From JAGRCP01 sp942490705 (GTDB taxonomy: Bacteria; Chloroflexota; Anaerolineae; Caldilineales; Caldilineaceae), in the NCBI GenBank assembly GCA_942490705.1, contig CALNXY010000015.1, forward strand, positions 1 to 64,000: a DNA stretch of 64,000 nt. The letters run 5' to 3'. A program made the position numbers and the translations under genes. Positions within the stretch are counted from its first letter, which is position 1; every line of letters begins with the position of its first letter. Positions 34,892 through 42,941 of this stretch are shown in pieces. Under the pieces are notes generated by a model. It was not told the origin of the DNA, did no database searches, and saw only the letters and a program-made list of their open reading frames with translations.

Positions 34892-35390
34892 AATTCATTA
34901 CGAAATTGATGGCAAACCGCTCTCGGTTGCGATTGCACAGAGCGGCGACTCCTTCATGGTGACAATTGGCGAACGCGTCTATCAGGTCGATGCCCGTCTG
35001 GGCAACCGTGGCCGTATCGACATGACGGTTGACGGAGATCGCGTCAGTGCCCACGTGGCCGCTAGAGGCGATGAGGCCTTCGTGGGCATCGACGGCCAAA
35101 CCTGGACGCTGGTGAAGCACACGCCGCGCCGCCGTCGCCAGGGTAACACAAATGCCAGCACGTCCGGCGCACTGGACGCAGCCATGCCAGGCCTCGTGCT
35201 TGACGTGCTTGTGCAAGCCGGGGATCAGGTTGCCAAGGGCGCTACCCTCGTCCTGATGGAAGCCATGAAGATGGAACTGCGCATCACCGCCCCCCATGCG
35301 GGAACGGTGCAAGCGGTCAACTGCCACGCCGGTGAAATCGTCCAGCGCGGCCAACTGTTGGTTGAAGTGGAGTCAGCAACAAATGAGTGA
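34869..35390 (+). CDS. Biotin carboxyl carrier protein subunit
   Basis: A 173-residue protein. The C-terminal 75 residues are a biotinyl domain (AMPGLVLDVLVQAGDQVAKG, then LMEAMKMELRI with the biotin-accepting Lys134, and TVQAVNCHAGEIVQRGQLLV). The N-terminal half (EIHYEIDGKPLSVAIAQSG) resembles the linker/BT region seen in fused carboxylase alpha chains. The start may be the ATG at 34869 or the one at 34881; neither has a strong ribosome binding site, so translation is probably coupled to the overlapping upstream gene. Confidence 0.9.
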   Translation: MHQTMSPEIHYEIDGKPLSVAIAQSGDSFMVTIGERVYQVDARLGNRGRIDMTVDGDRVSAHVAARGDEAFVGIDGQTWTLVKHTPRRRRQGNTNASTSGALDAAMPGLVLDVLVQAGDQVAKGATLVLMEAMKMELRITAPHAGTVQAVNCHAGEIVQRGQLLVEVESATNE

Positions 35391-35946
35391 ACATAAAATT
35401 ACGCCATACCATTGGGCCTTTGACAAGCTCTATCCAGGCATCCGCTACTACTACGAAATGGTACGGGGCAACGAATGGTTCGACCAGATCACGCCTGCCG
35501 ATGAAGTGCCCGAAACGCTTTGGCTGGGCGGTGCCCCCTCCTATCCGCGCGACTATGACTTTTTGGTCGCCAACGGCATCAATGCGGTCGTCAACATTCG
35601 CGCGGAGCGCGACGACGATGTCGACTTCTACCGCGCGCATGACATCAGCTATTTGCACCTACGGGTGCTGGACGTCACCGTACCCGGCCCGGCGATTCTG
35701 GATGAGGGCGTTGATTGGATGGCAGCGCAGGTAGCAGACGGCCGCAGCGTGCTTGTTCACTGCGCCAAGGGACGCGGGCGTTCGGCGACTTTATTGGCCG
35801 CCTATCTGATGCGTGAACATGATATGTCGTTTGAAGAGGTTGATTTTCTTATGTCAAGCAAGCGATCGCTCACGAAGCTGGAGGAGCGACACAAGCGCCA
35901 GCTGAACGCCTGGCGCCAGAGTCAACACGCGCCGCCGGCGGATTGA
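35383..35946 (+). CDS. Dual-specificity (Cys-based) phosphatase
   Basis: A 187-residue phosphatase with the signature VHCAKGRGRSATLLAAYL. Cys127 is the nucleophile and Arg133 the phosphate-binding residue of the HCx5R loop. An upstream LDVTVPGPA segment is where the general acid loop is expected. The start ATG overlaps the carrier gene stop (ATGAGTGA), so it is translated with the carboxylase operon. Family members act on phosphoproteins, phosphoinositides or other phosphates; a link to carboxylase control is only suggested by position. No signal peptide. Confidence 0.88.
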   Translation: MSEHKITPYHWAFDKLYPGIRYYYEMVRGNEWFDQITPADEVPETLWLGGAPSYPRDYDFLVANGINAVVNIRAERDDDVDFYRAHDISYLHLRVLDVTVPGPAILDEGVDWMAAQVADGRSVLVHCAKGRGRSATLLAAYLMREHDMSFEEVDFLMSSKRSLTKLEERHKRQLNAWRQSQHAPPAD

Positions 35947-36009
35947 TCCGTCTCCTCCGGCAAGTCGAAGAGCAGAAGGCGAAAAGCTTCACCAGACGCG
36001 GCGCCACAT

Positions 36010-37296
36010 TCACTGCATATTGCTCGGTGAGCGCCGCAGTGGCATCTCCGCCACGTCCTTCATTTCGGCCATTTCATCGCTCTTTGCATCCTCTGCCGTC
36101 ATATAGTTCCCATACCATTTCGCGGCCGGCGCAGCGGTAAGACCATGGGCGAAAACGCTCAAGAGCACGGTGATCATTGTAGCGTTGTAGATCAGGGTCT
36201 CGCTCATGACGCCTTCGGCGTCGAGAACCGTATAGATGTAGAGAATCGACGCAATCCCGCGTGGACCAAACCACCCCAAAAAAGCCGTCGTTGCCCCCCG
36301 TACACTTTCACCAATCATGCTAATCGCCACGGGAACCATGCGCACCACGGTCAGGCTGAGCACGGCATAGACGAGCATGGACCCTTCAAAATTCAACAGG
36401 GCAGGCGTGAGCAAGACAGCGCCAAAGATGAGGAACGTCGTCACCATCAATAGCTCAACTTCGACTTCCATATGCTCATTGAGGGGTTTCTTGTCCACTT
36501 TGGCCGGTACGTTGCCAACGGTAGCCCCAAGCAAGAAAGCTGCAATAAAGCCGTTGCCGTGAACCATCTGGGCAACGCCATACGCGATCAGCGGCAGGAG
36601 GAGCGAGGCAATCTTGCTGTAGTCGTCAGACATCCATCCAGAGCGGAGACCAAGCTCGGTAAACTTGATGCCAAAGAGGCCAACCAGGATGCCAACCGCC
36701 GCGCCAAAGACGATCTCTTGTCCCCCCCAGAACACCCAGCCGGCCAGACCTTCGGGCCCGCCTTCACTGGCCAACGCCAGGGAAATTGCCAGCAATAAAA
36801 AAGGCATGGCAATGCCGTCGTTGAGGCCGCTCTCGATGTTTAGCGTTTGCCGAATTCGAGCCGGGACCAGACGGTTGCTGACCACTGCCTGCCCCAGACT
36901 TGCATCGGTCGGCGTGAGGATAATGGCCAAGATCGCGGCTTCCCAAATCGGGAACGACGGAAACACCCACACGGCCATGAGCGTACCGAACAGCATGGTA
37001 AGAGGCAGACCAATCCCCAGTAGGCGTACCGGCAGCGAATGATCGCGCCGAAGCGACCGCAATCTGATACGCGAAGCGTCGGAGGCGAGCACCATCACCA
37101 GCGTCACTTCGGCAATGACCCGTACGCTCTCATTTTCGACCGAAACCTCGACAAATCCCAGACCGAGTGGACCGATCATCACCCCCAGCGCCACGCACAG
37201 CATGGGGATCGTGATAATGGTGTTGTGAATCCGTTTGGAGACGGCGGCGATCAACAATATGCACGTAAACAGCGCAACGTATGTGATGGCTTCCAT
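36010..37296 (-). CDS. Cation:proton antiporter (CPA family)
   Basis: A 428-residue membrane transporter with about 11-12 hydrophobic helices. It exchanges Na+ or K+ for protons in known relatives. The helix with AIILTPTDASLGQAVVSNR and the NIESGLNDGIAMPFLL motif correspond to the conserved TP-D and ND ion-binding elements of NhaP-like proteins. The short cytoplasmic C-terminus lacks a TrkA-type regulatory domain. It converges with the phosphatase gene (63 bases between stops) and lies 134 bases downstream of a SulP gene on the same strand, which may be coupled to it (for example Na+ or H+ with bicarbonate). Confidence 0.9.
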   Translation of the reverse strand: MEAITYVALFTCILLIAAVSKRIHNTIITIPMLCVALGVMIGPLGLGFVEVSVENESVRVIAEVTLVMVLASDASRIRLRSLRRDHSLPVRLLGIGLPLTMLFGTLMAVWVFPSFPIWEAAILAIILTPTDASLGQAVVSNRLVPARIRQTLNIESGLNDGIAMPFLLLAISLALASEGGPEGLAGWVFWGGQEIVFGAAVGILVGLFGIKFTELGLRSGWMSDDYSKIASLLLPLIAYGVAQMVHGNGFIAAFLLGATVGNVPAKVDKKPLNEHMEVEVELLMVTTFLIFGAVLLTPALLNFEGSMLVYAVLSLTVVRMVPVAISMIGESVRGATTAFLGWFGPRGIASILYIYTVLDAEGVMSETLIYNATMITVLLSVFAHGLTAAPAAKWYGNYMTAEDAKSDEMAEMKDVAEMPLRRSPSNMQ

Positions 37297-37430
37297 GCAG
37301 GGCCCTATTCCTGATCCATGAGAACGCGGGGCAGCATCTCTTGTTCTGGAAAATCAAGTGAGGTCCGACACCCACTGCCTTCAGAAGGCTTGGGGGCAGT
37401 GTCAACTGCTGCTTTCATTCGTGATTCGAT

Positions 37431-39233
37431 TCAGCGATCATCACCAACTTGGGTAGCGGGATCATGTCCAGTTTGAACATCCTCCCCATGCAAGGGATTG
37501 GACTCCTGATCATCTGTCCCGTTCGCCTCATCTTGCTCTACTTGAAATGCCTGGACGCCGGCAGCGATTGACGCGTAGAAGTCGAAACGATCTTCGATAT
37601 CGGCGCGCGAAAAATACTCCTTAACCTGGCTGCGAATGCGGGCAATATTGATGTCAATGTTCTGGTCAGCCAGTTCCTCTTGCAGGTCGCGCAGCATATC
37701 AAGCGCCGTCACATCGATATCGTTGATGGCTTCGGCATCCACCAAAATTGCACGTGTCTCCGGCGCGGCCGCAACGATGGCCCGTATCTCATCGCGGAAA
37801 TTGGCGGCGTTGGCAAAAAAGAGCTGTTCGTCAAAACGAAAAATCGTTAGCCCGGGAACTGTCTCGGCTTCCGGGAAGCGCGCAATATTGGCATAGACGT
37901 TTTCGTCCGGTATCTTGCCAAGAATTGCGGTCTGTGGATCCTTGGCGTGGAAGAGAAGACCGACTAACGAGAGTGAAACGGCCAGGATCAGACCTTCCAG
38001 AATCCCAAAAGCCAGGACGCCGACCATGGCCATGATCGCAGCCCAGAAATCAATCGACTTGATGCCTCGATAGCGGCTTAACTTCGCAAAATCAATCAGG
38101 TGCCAGACGGCATGAATGACGATCGCGCCCAACGTTGCTTCGGGCAGCGTCCGGAATAGCGGCGTGAGCCACAGCACGGTGATCAACACCAGTGCGGCAA
38201 TGATCAGCGATACCGTCTGGCTCTTGGCGCCGGCCTCATCGGCAGCTGCGGACTTCGAGAGGCTGCCGTCGACGACAAAGCCCTGACTCATCCCAGCGCC
38301 CACATTCGCAACGCCTAACGCCACCATTTCCTGGTTCGCGTCTACCTCATAGCCATATTTGGTCGCATAGGAGCGGGCCGCGGCAACCGATTCCGCAAAG
38401 GCGACCAGCGCAATGGAGAGTGCCCCCGGTAGCAGCGACACAATGTCACTAAACCCAAGCCCGCTGGGCAAGCCAATGGGAGGCAGACCAGCCGGAATGT
38501 CACCAACGATGTGGATGCCCAGCGCTTCAAAATTGAAGAGTGCAGAGAGCAGAATCGAAATCGCGACGACCGTCAGTGCGCCGGGCACCTTGGGAAAATA
38601 GTGATCGATGGCGAAGAGGCCGGCCAAACTGACAGCGCCAACAAGAAGTGTCAGCCAGCGAACCTGACCAAAATTGGCGATCAGCACGAGAATATCCGGG
38701 ACAAAATCTACGGAATCAACCTCATAGCCGAGCAGCTTATCCAGTTGGCCGACCGCGATGCTGATGGCCAGGCCGACGATAAAACCGGCCAACACCGGCT
38801 TGGATAGAAAATCGGCGAGCACGCCGAGTTTCAGAAAGCCGGCAAGGATCAAAATGACGCCGGTCAGGAGTGCCAGCATGGCGGTCAGCGCGATGAATTC
38901 CTCGCTACCGCTGATCGCCATCCCGGATACAACTGCCGCCGACATAACGGCTACCGTGGAGCTTGGGCCGACATTGAGCTGGCGCGACGTACCGAAAATC
39001 GCATAAGCCAGCAGCGCAAGCGGCGCTGCATAGAGGCCGGCCTGCGGCGGCATGCCCGCGATGCCGGCATAGGCCATGGCTTCCGGAACCAGTAGCGCCC
39101 ACACTGTCAACGCTGCAATCACGTCACCGCGCAGCCACGACATGTTGTAAGTCGGGACCCAGGAAACGATCGGAAAAAACGATTTCAGGCTTCTGCGCTC
39201 GTCAATCTGCTTGTACGAATTTGCTGTCATCAT
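37431..39233 (-). CDS. SulP-family anion transporter with STAS domain
   Basis: A 600-residue SulP carrier, the second in the window. N-terminal signature LLVPEAMAYAGIAGMPPQAG, then LNVGPSSTVAVMSAAVV, followed by further hydrophobic helices up to about residue 420. The C-terminal STAS domain (about 460-570) contains AILVDAEAINDIDVTALDML. It is followed by a hydrophilic tail rich in Asp, Glu and Gln. This STAS region and pore signature resemble classic sulfate/bicarbonate SulP proteins more than the copy at 7276. The downstream antiporter on the same strand may energise it or balance ions. Confidence 0.92.
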   Translation of the reverse strand: MMTANSYKQIDERRSLKSFFPIVSWVPTYNMSWLRGDVIAALTVWALLVPEAMAYAGIAGMPPQAGLYAAPLALLAYAIFGTSRQLNVGPSSTVAVMSAAVVSGMAISGSEEFIALTAMLALLTGVILILAGFLKLGVLADFLSKPVLAGFIVGLAISIAVGQLDKLLGYEVDSVDFVPDILVLIANFGQVRWLTLLVGAVSLAGLFAIDHYFPKVPGALTVVAISILLSALFNFEALGIHIVGDIPAGLPPIGLPSGLGFSDIVSLLPGALSIALVAFAESVAAARSYATKYGYEVDANQEMVALGVANVGAGMSQGFVVDGSLSKSAAADEAGAKSQTVSLIIAALVLITVLWLTPLFRTLPEATLGAIVIHAVWHLIDFAKLSRYRGIKSIDFWAAIMAMVGVLAFGILEGLILAVSLSLVGLLFHAKDPQTAILGKIPDENVYANIARFPEAETVPGLTIFRFDEQLFFANAANFRDEIRAIVAAAPETRAILVDAEAINDIDVTALDMLRDLQEELADQNIDINIARIRSQVKEYFSRADIEDRFDFYASIAAGVQAFQVEQDEANGTDDQESNPLHGEDVQTGHDPATQVGDDR

Positions 39234-39332
39234 TCACGTCCACTATGCACAATTCTTATCCAGACATTCAGCGTAACACATAGCGTAAAGATAGAGATCA
39301 CCCTTTTGGCCCATATTGGTAGTATCCTCTGA

Positions 39333-39830
39333 TCAGTCTGTTTGTGATTCCGCCTCTTTGCCCTGCACGAGCGGCAGCGCAGTCGATGACTTGATTTCGG
39401 AAACGACCAGGCTGGTCGAAATGCGCTCAATGCCGGGGAGTGGCGAGAGGCGCTGCAGGATGAAGCGTTCAAGGTCTTCCTGGTCGCGCAGGGCAACCTT
39501 GAGCAGATAATCAAATTCGCCAGTGACGAAGTTACACTCCAACACTTCGGGCATGTCACGCAGCATGCGGCGCACGTTCTCCAGTTCATCGACGGGGTGC
39601 GCCTTGAGATCGAGGCTGACGTAGCACAGCATGGCAAACCCAAGCTTGGCGCGATCCAGCCGCGCCACGTATTCCGCAACGTAGCCATCTTCTTCCAACC
39701 GCTTGAGTCTCACGTGGGTCGCAGGCGGGGAGAGTTCAATCCGGCGCGACAGATCGACATTGCTGATCCGGCCCTCGGACTGCAAAATGTTCAGGATTGC
39801 CAGGTCCAATTCGTCGAGTTTTGCGGTCAT
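39333..39830 (-). CDS. Lrp/AsnC-family transcriptional regulator
   Basis: A 165-residue regulator. The N-terminal winged-helix reads LDELDLAILNILQSEGRISN then RIELSPPATHVRLKRLEEDG, and the C-terminal ligand-binding (RAM) domain contains LPGIERISTSLVVSEIKSST. Family members bind amino acids and control amino-acid metabolism or transport. It lies 99 bases upstream of the SulP gene on the same strand; whether it controls that gene, the leucine-type carboxylase genes or others is not visible. Confidence 0.93.
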   Translation of the reverse strand: MTAKLDELDLAILNILQSEGRISNVDLSRRIELSPPATHVRLKRLEEDGYVAEYVARLDRAKLGFAMLCYVSLDLKAHPVDELENVRRMLRDMPEVLECNFVTGEFDYLLKVALRDQEDLERFILQRLSPLPGIERISTSLVVSEIKSSTALPLVQGKEAESQTD

Positions 39831-39962
39831 CGTGGGTCACCTCAGCATCTTCTATAAACTGACAGGAACAGCCGAAACCCAATAACAATGCGCCCAATGC
39901 TGTTTGCACGGCCTGGGCGCCAAGTCGGACGCATTCGAGGCATCGGACGCAACGGTAAACGC

Positions 39963-40427
39963 CTATTTTGCATACGCCCCCGTGGGCGGATCGCCAAGGG
40001 CACGCACCAAGTCGGCCGACTGCATGATGATCGTCGTGCCGCGCACGCCGGAACCAAGGGAAATTTCATCATGGACCAGGACACTTTCATCGACCAGCAC
40101 GGGCAGTTCCATCGGCAGACCAAAGGGCGCCACTGCGCCGATGGGGTAACCGGTCACGTCCAGGACTTCATCCTTAGCTGCCATAGTCAGTCGTGAACGG
40201 TTGAATGCCGTACGCAGCGCCTTCCACGAAATCTGTCCCGGCCCGGCAATCAGCACCATGGCATACTCATCCTCGCCCAAACGGAAGAGAATGCTGCGCA
40301 CAATTTGGCCCGGCGCCTGGCCACGCTCTGCCGCAGCCTGCTCCAGCGAGTGAACCGGGCCTGGATGGGTGAAGGTGCGATGCGGGATACCAAGATCGGC
40401 TAAGATTGCTGCTACGGGTGAATTCAT
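39963..40427 (-). CDS. YbaK/EbsC-type aminoacyl-tRNA deacylase domain protein
   Basis: A 154-residue single-domain protein of the YbaK/ProX editing family, which hydrolyses mischarged aminoacyl-tRNA. Recognisable blocks are HPGPVHSLEQAAAERG, QIVRSILFRL, ISWKALRTAFN and GYPIGAVAPFGLP, the last two typical of the active-site region. The start is placed at 40427; the frame extends to 40463 but only by reading through the CAATTGT repeat. It lies 132 bases from the Lrp regulator on the same strand. Confidence 0.9.
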   Translation of the reverse strand: MNSPVAAILADLGIPHRTFTHPGPVHSLEQAAAERGQAPGQIVRSILFRLGEDEYAMVLIAGPGQISWKALRTAFNRSRLTMAAKDEVLDVTGYPIGAVAPFGLPMELPVLVDESVLVHDEISLGSGVRGTTIIMQSADLVRALGDPPTGAYAK

Positions 40428-40442
40428 GATCGCGTGGTCCCA

Positions 40443-40474
40443 TTGACAATTGTCAATTGTCAATTGTCAATTTG
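40443..40474. repeat. CAATTGT tandem palindromic repeat at a gene end
   Basis: TTGACAATTGTCAATTGT continues as repeated CAATTGT units. Read on the minus strand it encodes ...TIDN and the TGA stop of the amidohydrolase. A related palindrome at 46634-46673 supplies the stops of two other genes. Confidence 0.75.
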
Positions 40475-41706
40475 TTCTTCAGCGTCTTGCCGTCTTGCAT
40501 CACCAGCACGATGTTCTCGGTTTTTTCCAGACTGCGAATATCGGCCAGGGGGTCGGTTTTGGTAATGATGAGGTCGGCCAGTTTGCCTGCTTCCAGGGTG
40601 CCCAGGCGATCCTGCCAGCCCAGGGTTTCGGCCGCGGTCTTGGTGGTGGCGACGATAGCCTCCATGGGCGAGAACCCCACGTTGCACATGAGGCCCAATT
40701 CACGCAGGTTGGTACCGTGGGGCATGACGCCGGCATCGGTGCCCATGGCGATGCGCACGCCCGACGCGTAGGCTTTGGCAATGCTCTCGCTGTGAATCTC
40801 GATCGTCTCGCGCGCCTTGCGCACGCCATATTCCGGCATCGTACCCGTGAGTTCCGCCTGCTCCAGCACGGCCAGCGGCGCCAGCAGCGTGGGCACGAGA
40901 TAAGTGCCGTGCTCCAACATCAGCTCAATGGCCTCGTCATCCAGATAGATGCCGTGCTCGATGGAATGAATCCCCGCACGCACGGCGTTCTTGATCCCCT
41001 CCGCACCTTGGGCGTGGGCCATCACCTTGAGCCCGCGCCGGAAGCGGGCTTCCTGCACCATCACTTCCAACTCCTCGATGGTGAACTGGGTGAATTCGGG
41101 GTGGTCGGTGGGGCTGAGCACACCGCCGGTGGAGCAAACCTTCACCACATCAGCACCGGCACGCAGCACCTCGCGCACCTTGCGACGCACCTCTTCCACA
41201 CCGTCGCAGATAGGATCAGGCATGCCGGGATAGGTGGGCAGTAGATCAAGGCTCTGGCCGGAAGGCATCCAGCCGTCGCCGTGACCGCCCGTGGTGGAGA
41301 GCACCTGCACGCTGATTTGCATACGCGGGCCGACCACGAGTCCATCCTGCACGGCTTGCTTCAGACCCAAGTCGGCTCCGCCGGCGTCACGCACCGAGGT
41401 AATGCCGGCGTCGATGGTACGCTGCATGCGCCCCACAGCGGCAAAAAAGTTGTAGGAAAAGGGCGTGGTGAGCATCCTTGCCGGATCAACGCCTTCTAAC
41501 ATGAGGTGGACATGGGTATCAATCAATCCGGGCAGAATAAAGCCGCCGCCGGCGTCGATCAGCTGCGCATCGGGCGGGGCATCGATTTGCGTAGCCGGTC
41601 CAACCGCAGCGATTCGATTCTCTTCAAGCAGTAGTGCGGCCTCAGCGAGCACAGCGCCGCCGCGCCCGTCGATCAGGCTTCCATTGTGGATCAGCGTCTT
41701 TGTCAT
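40453..41706 (-). CDS. Amidohydrolase family protein (imidazolonepropionase/prolidase-like)
   Basis: A 417-residue TIM-barrel metal-dependent hydrolase. The metal motif DTHVHLML (His65, His67) follows GGGFILPGLI. Further ligands are expected in VMAHAQG and HSIEHGIYLD, and the final Asp in AMGTDAGVMPHG. A beta-sandwich closes the protein (GKLADLIITKTDPLADI). Relatives hydrolyse cyclic amides or dipeptides such as Xaa-Pro; the substrate is not evident. The last residues (LTIDN) are encoded by the CAATTGT repeat rather than by conserved sequence. Confidence 0.9.
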   Translation of the reverse strand: MTKTLIHNGSLIDGRGGAVLAEAALLLEENRIAAVGPATQIDAPPDAQLIDAGGGFILPGLIDTHVHLMLEGVDPARMLTTPFSYNFFAAVGRMQRTIDAGITSVRDAGGADLGLKQAVQDGLVVGPRMQISVQVLSTTGGHGDGWMPSGQSLDLLPTYPGMPDPICDGVEEVRRKVREVLRAGADVVKVCSTGGVLSPTDHPEFTQFTIEELEVMVQEARFRRGLKVMAHAQGAEGIKNAVRAGIHSIEHGIYLDDEAIELMLEHGTYLVPTLLAPLAVLEQAELTGTMPEYGVRKARETIEIHSESIAKAYASGVRIAMGTDAGVMPHGTNLRELGLMCNVGFSPMEAIVATTKTAAETLGWQDRLGTLEAGKLADLIITKTDPLADIRSLEKTENIVLVMQDGKTLKNKLTIDN

Positions 41707-41780
41707 GGCCTCAAGAACCTGTTGAGATATTGTCTGTTGTTCAGTTGATCAAGTTGGTGCAAGCATCATACACCACAACG

Positions 41781-41829
41781 CGGAGAAGCCGTAGAGTCGT
41801 CTCGAGGTGACGACTCTACGGCTTCTCCG
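41781..41829. terminator. 21-bp perfect inverted repeat
   Basis: CGGAGAAGCCGTAGAGTCGTC (41781-41801) pairs exactly with 41809-41829 around a 7-base loop. It lies 18 bases beyond the end of the repeat-protein gene on the minus strand and upstream of the amidohydrolase start, so it would terminate the former. Confidence 0.65.
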
Positions 41830-41847
41830 ACTGGGCGATCCGGTTGA

Positions 41848-42642
41848 TTAGTGGAGGGCAGGAATGGCCGCAACGGCAGCAGTCATCGCCTGCTGCAGCT
41901 CAGCCTCTTCCCGCACCTTTTGCTCGAAAATCGAGCTGGTGCTGATGGATTCAGAGAGAACAGGTTCAGTCATGCTTCCAGCCACCACGTTCTGTGCAAT
42001 ACCGCCTGGCGCCAGATACTTGGCATCATACGATGCTGCGGCCGCCACGGCTTGATTTGCGTAGAAATCTGCCATGGCGTTCCAGCGCACAGCCTGCGCT
42101 GCCTCCGCTTCGTAGCCGAAGCTCTGCGCGATCCCGCCAGGGGTCAGATACTTGGCGTCATACGATGCAGCCGTCATCGCATCATGATCCGTGTAGAACT
42201 CACCCAGAGCATTCCAACGAGCGGCCTGGGACGCTTCGGCCTCGGCAATCCGGTCATGCGCAATGGCGCCCGGCAGGAAGTACTTGACATCGTACGATGC
42301 AGCCGTCGTCAGGCTTCGATCCGCATAGAAGGCGGCCGTGGCTGCCCAACGGGCGGCCTGGGCTGCCTCCGCCTCGGCCAGGAGGTTATGAGAGATGCTG
42401 CCAGTGGTCCGGTAATTGCCGTCAAAGGCCGCAGCGCCCAGATTTGCTGCTGCACGCTTGGCAATCGACTCAATGCCGCTGTAGGCGATGTAGCCGGCAT
42501 CGTAGTACTTCACATCAAACGAAGCGGCTTGCTCTTCCGCCGAAGCCGCTGCCAACGGTCCTGCACTCACTTGTCCAACCACGACAAAAAGTGCCATCAC
42601 AGACAAAGCCACAACCGAACTAATCCGATTCAAGCAATTCAT
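41848..42642 (-). CDS. Secreted protein with 44-residue repeats, unknown function
   Basis: A 264-residue protein with a clear signal peptide (about residues 1-27, core VVALSVMALFVVVGQVSAG). The mature part is a repeat array. Full 44-residue units begin at residues 70, 114 and 158, each opening AA(S/A)(Y/F)D..Y...G.I and containing EAEA.QA.RW. Partial units sit at 39 and 202. Each unit ends in an aromatic FY(A/T)(D/N) segment. No cysteine is present except one in the signal peptide, and no known fold was recognised. The final 40 residues are Glu/Ser-rich and helical. The regular Ala-rich helices suggest a solenoid or surface-associated structural protein. Confidence 0.82.
   Translation of the reverse strand: MNCLNRISSVVALSVMALFVVVGQVSAGPLAAASAEEQAASFDVKYYDAGYIAYSGIESIAKRAAANLGAAAFDGNYRTTGSISHNLLAEAEAAQAARWAATAAFYADRSLTTAASYDVKYFLPGAIAHDRIAEAEASQAARWNALGEFYTDHDAMTAASYDAKYLTPGGIAQSFGYEAEAAQAVRWNAMADFYANQAVAAAASYDAKYLAPGGIAQNVVAGSMTEPVLSESISTSSIFEQKVREEAELQQAMTAAVAAIPALH
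41983..42528 (-). repeat. Intragenic repeat array, 132-bp units
   Basis: Encodes the 44-residue repeats of the secreted protein. Full units start at 42435, 42303 and 42171 (minus strand), each exactly 132 bp, with partial units at 42528 and 42039. The last three units are the most alike (AASYD(V/A)KY(F/L) at their starts). Confidence 0.8.
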
Positions 42643-42941
42643 ATTGAGCCCCCTTTAGGGAATCGAGAGATCTCCGATGTGATCTCTCCGCGCCCGCAGT
42701 GTAAGCAGGGGGCGTCGCGCAAACGTCGCGGTATCTCGACCACCGGTTGCGTGACGGAAGCCGTCATACTCTGGAACGGTCACGCCGCCCACTGCGTTCC
42801 CCGCGTTTCGAACTGGAGCGTCAGATCGCCTTGAAATTGATTTTCCGCCCGTCGCGCTATATGCTATTCTGGTGAAGCCGCATTGCGAACAAATGTTCCG
42901 CGATTTGTATACCAAGATCCAATGGTTCAGGAGCGTGCGTA

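Noticed and set aside
41983..42528. Regularly spaced repeats suggestive of a CRISPR array
   Set aside because: The units are 132 bp, in frame, diverged at third positions and encode a signal-peptide-bearing protein.
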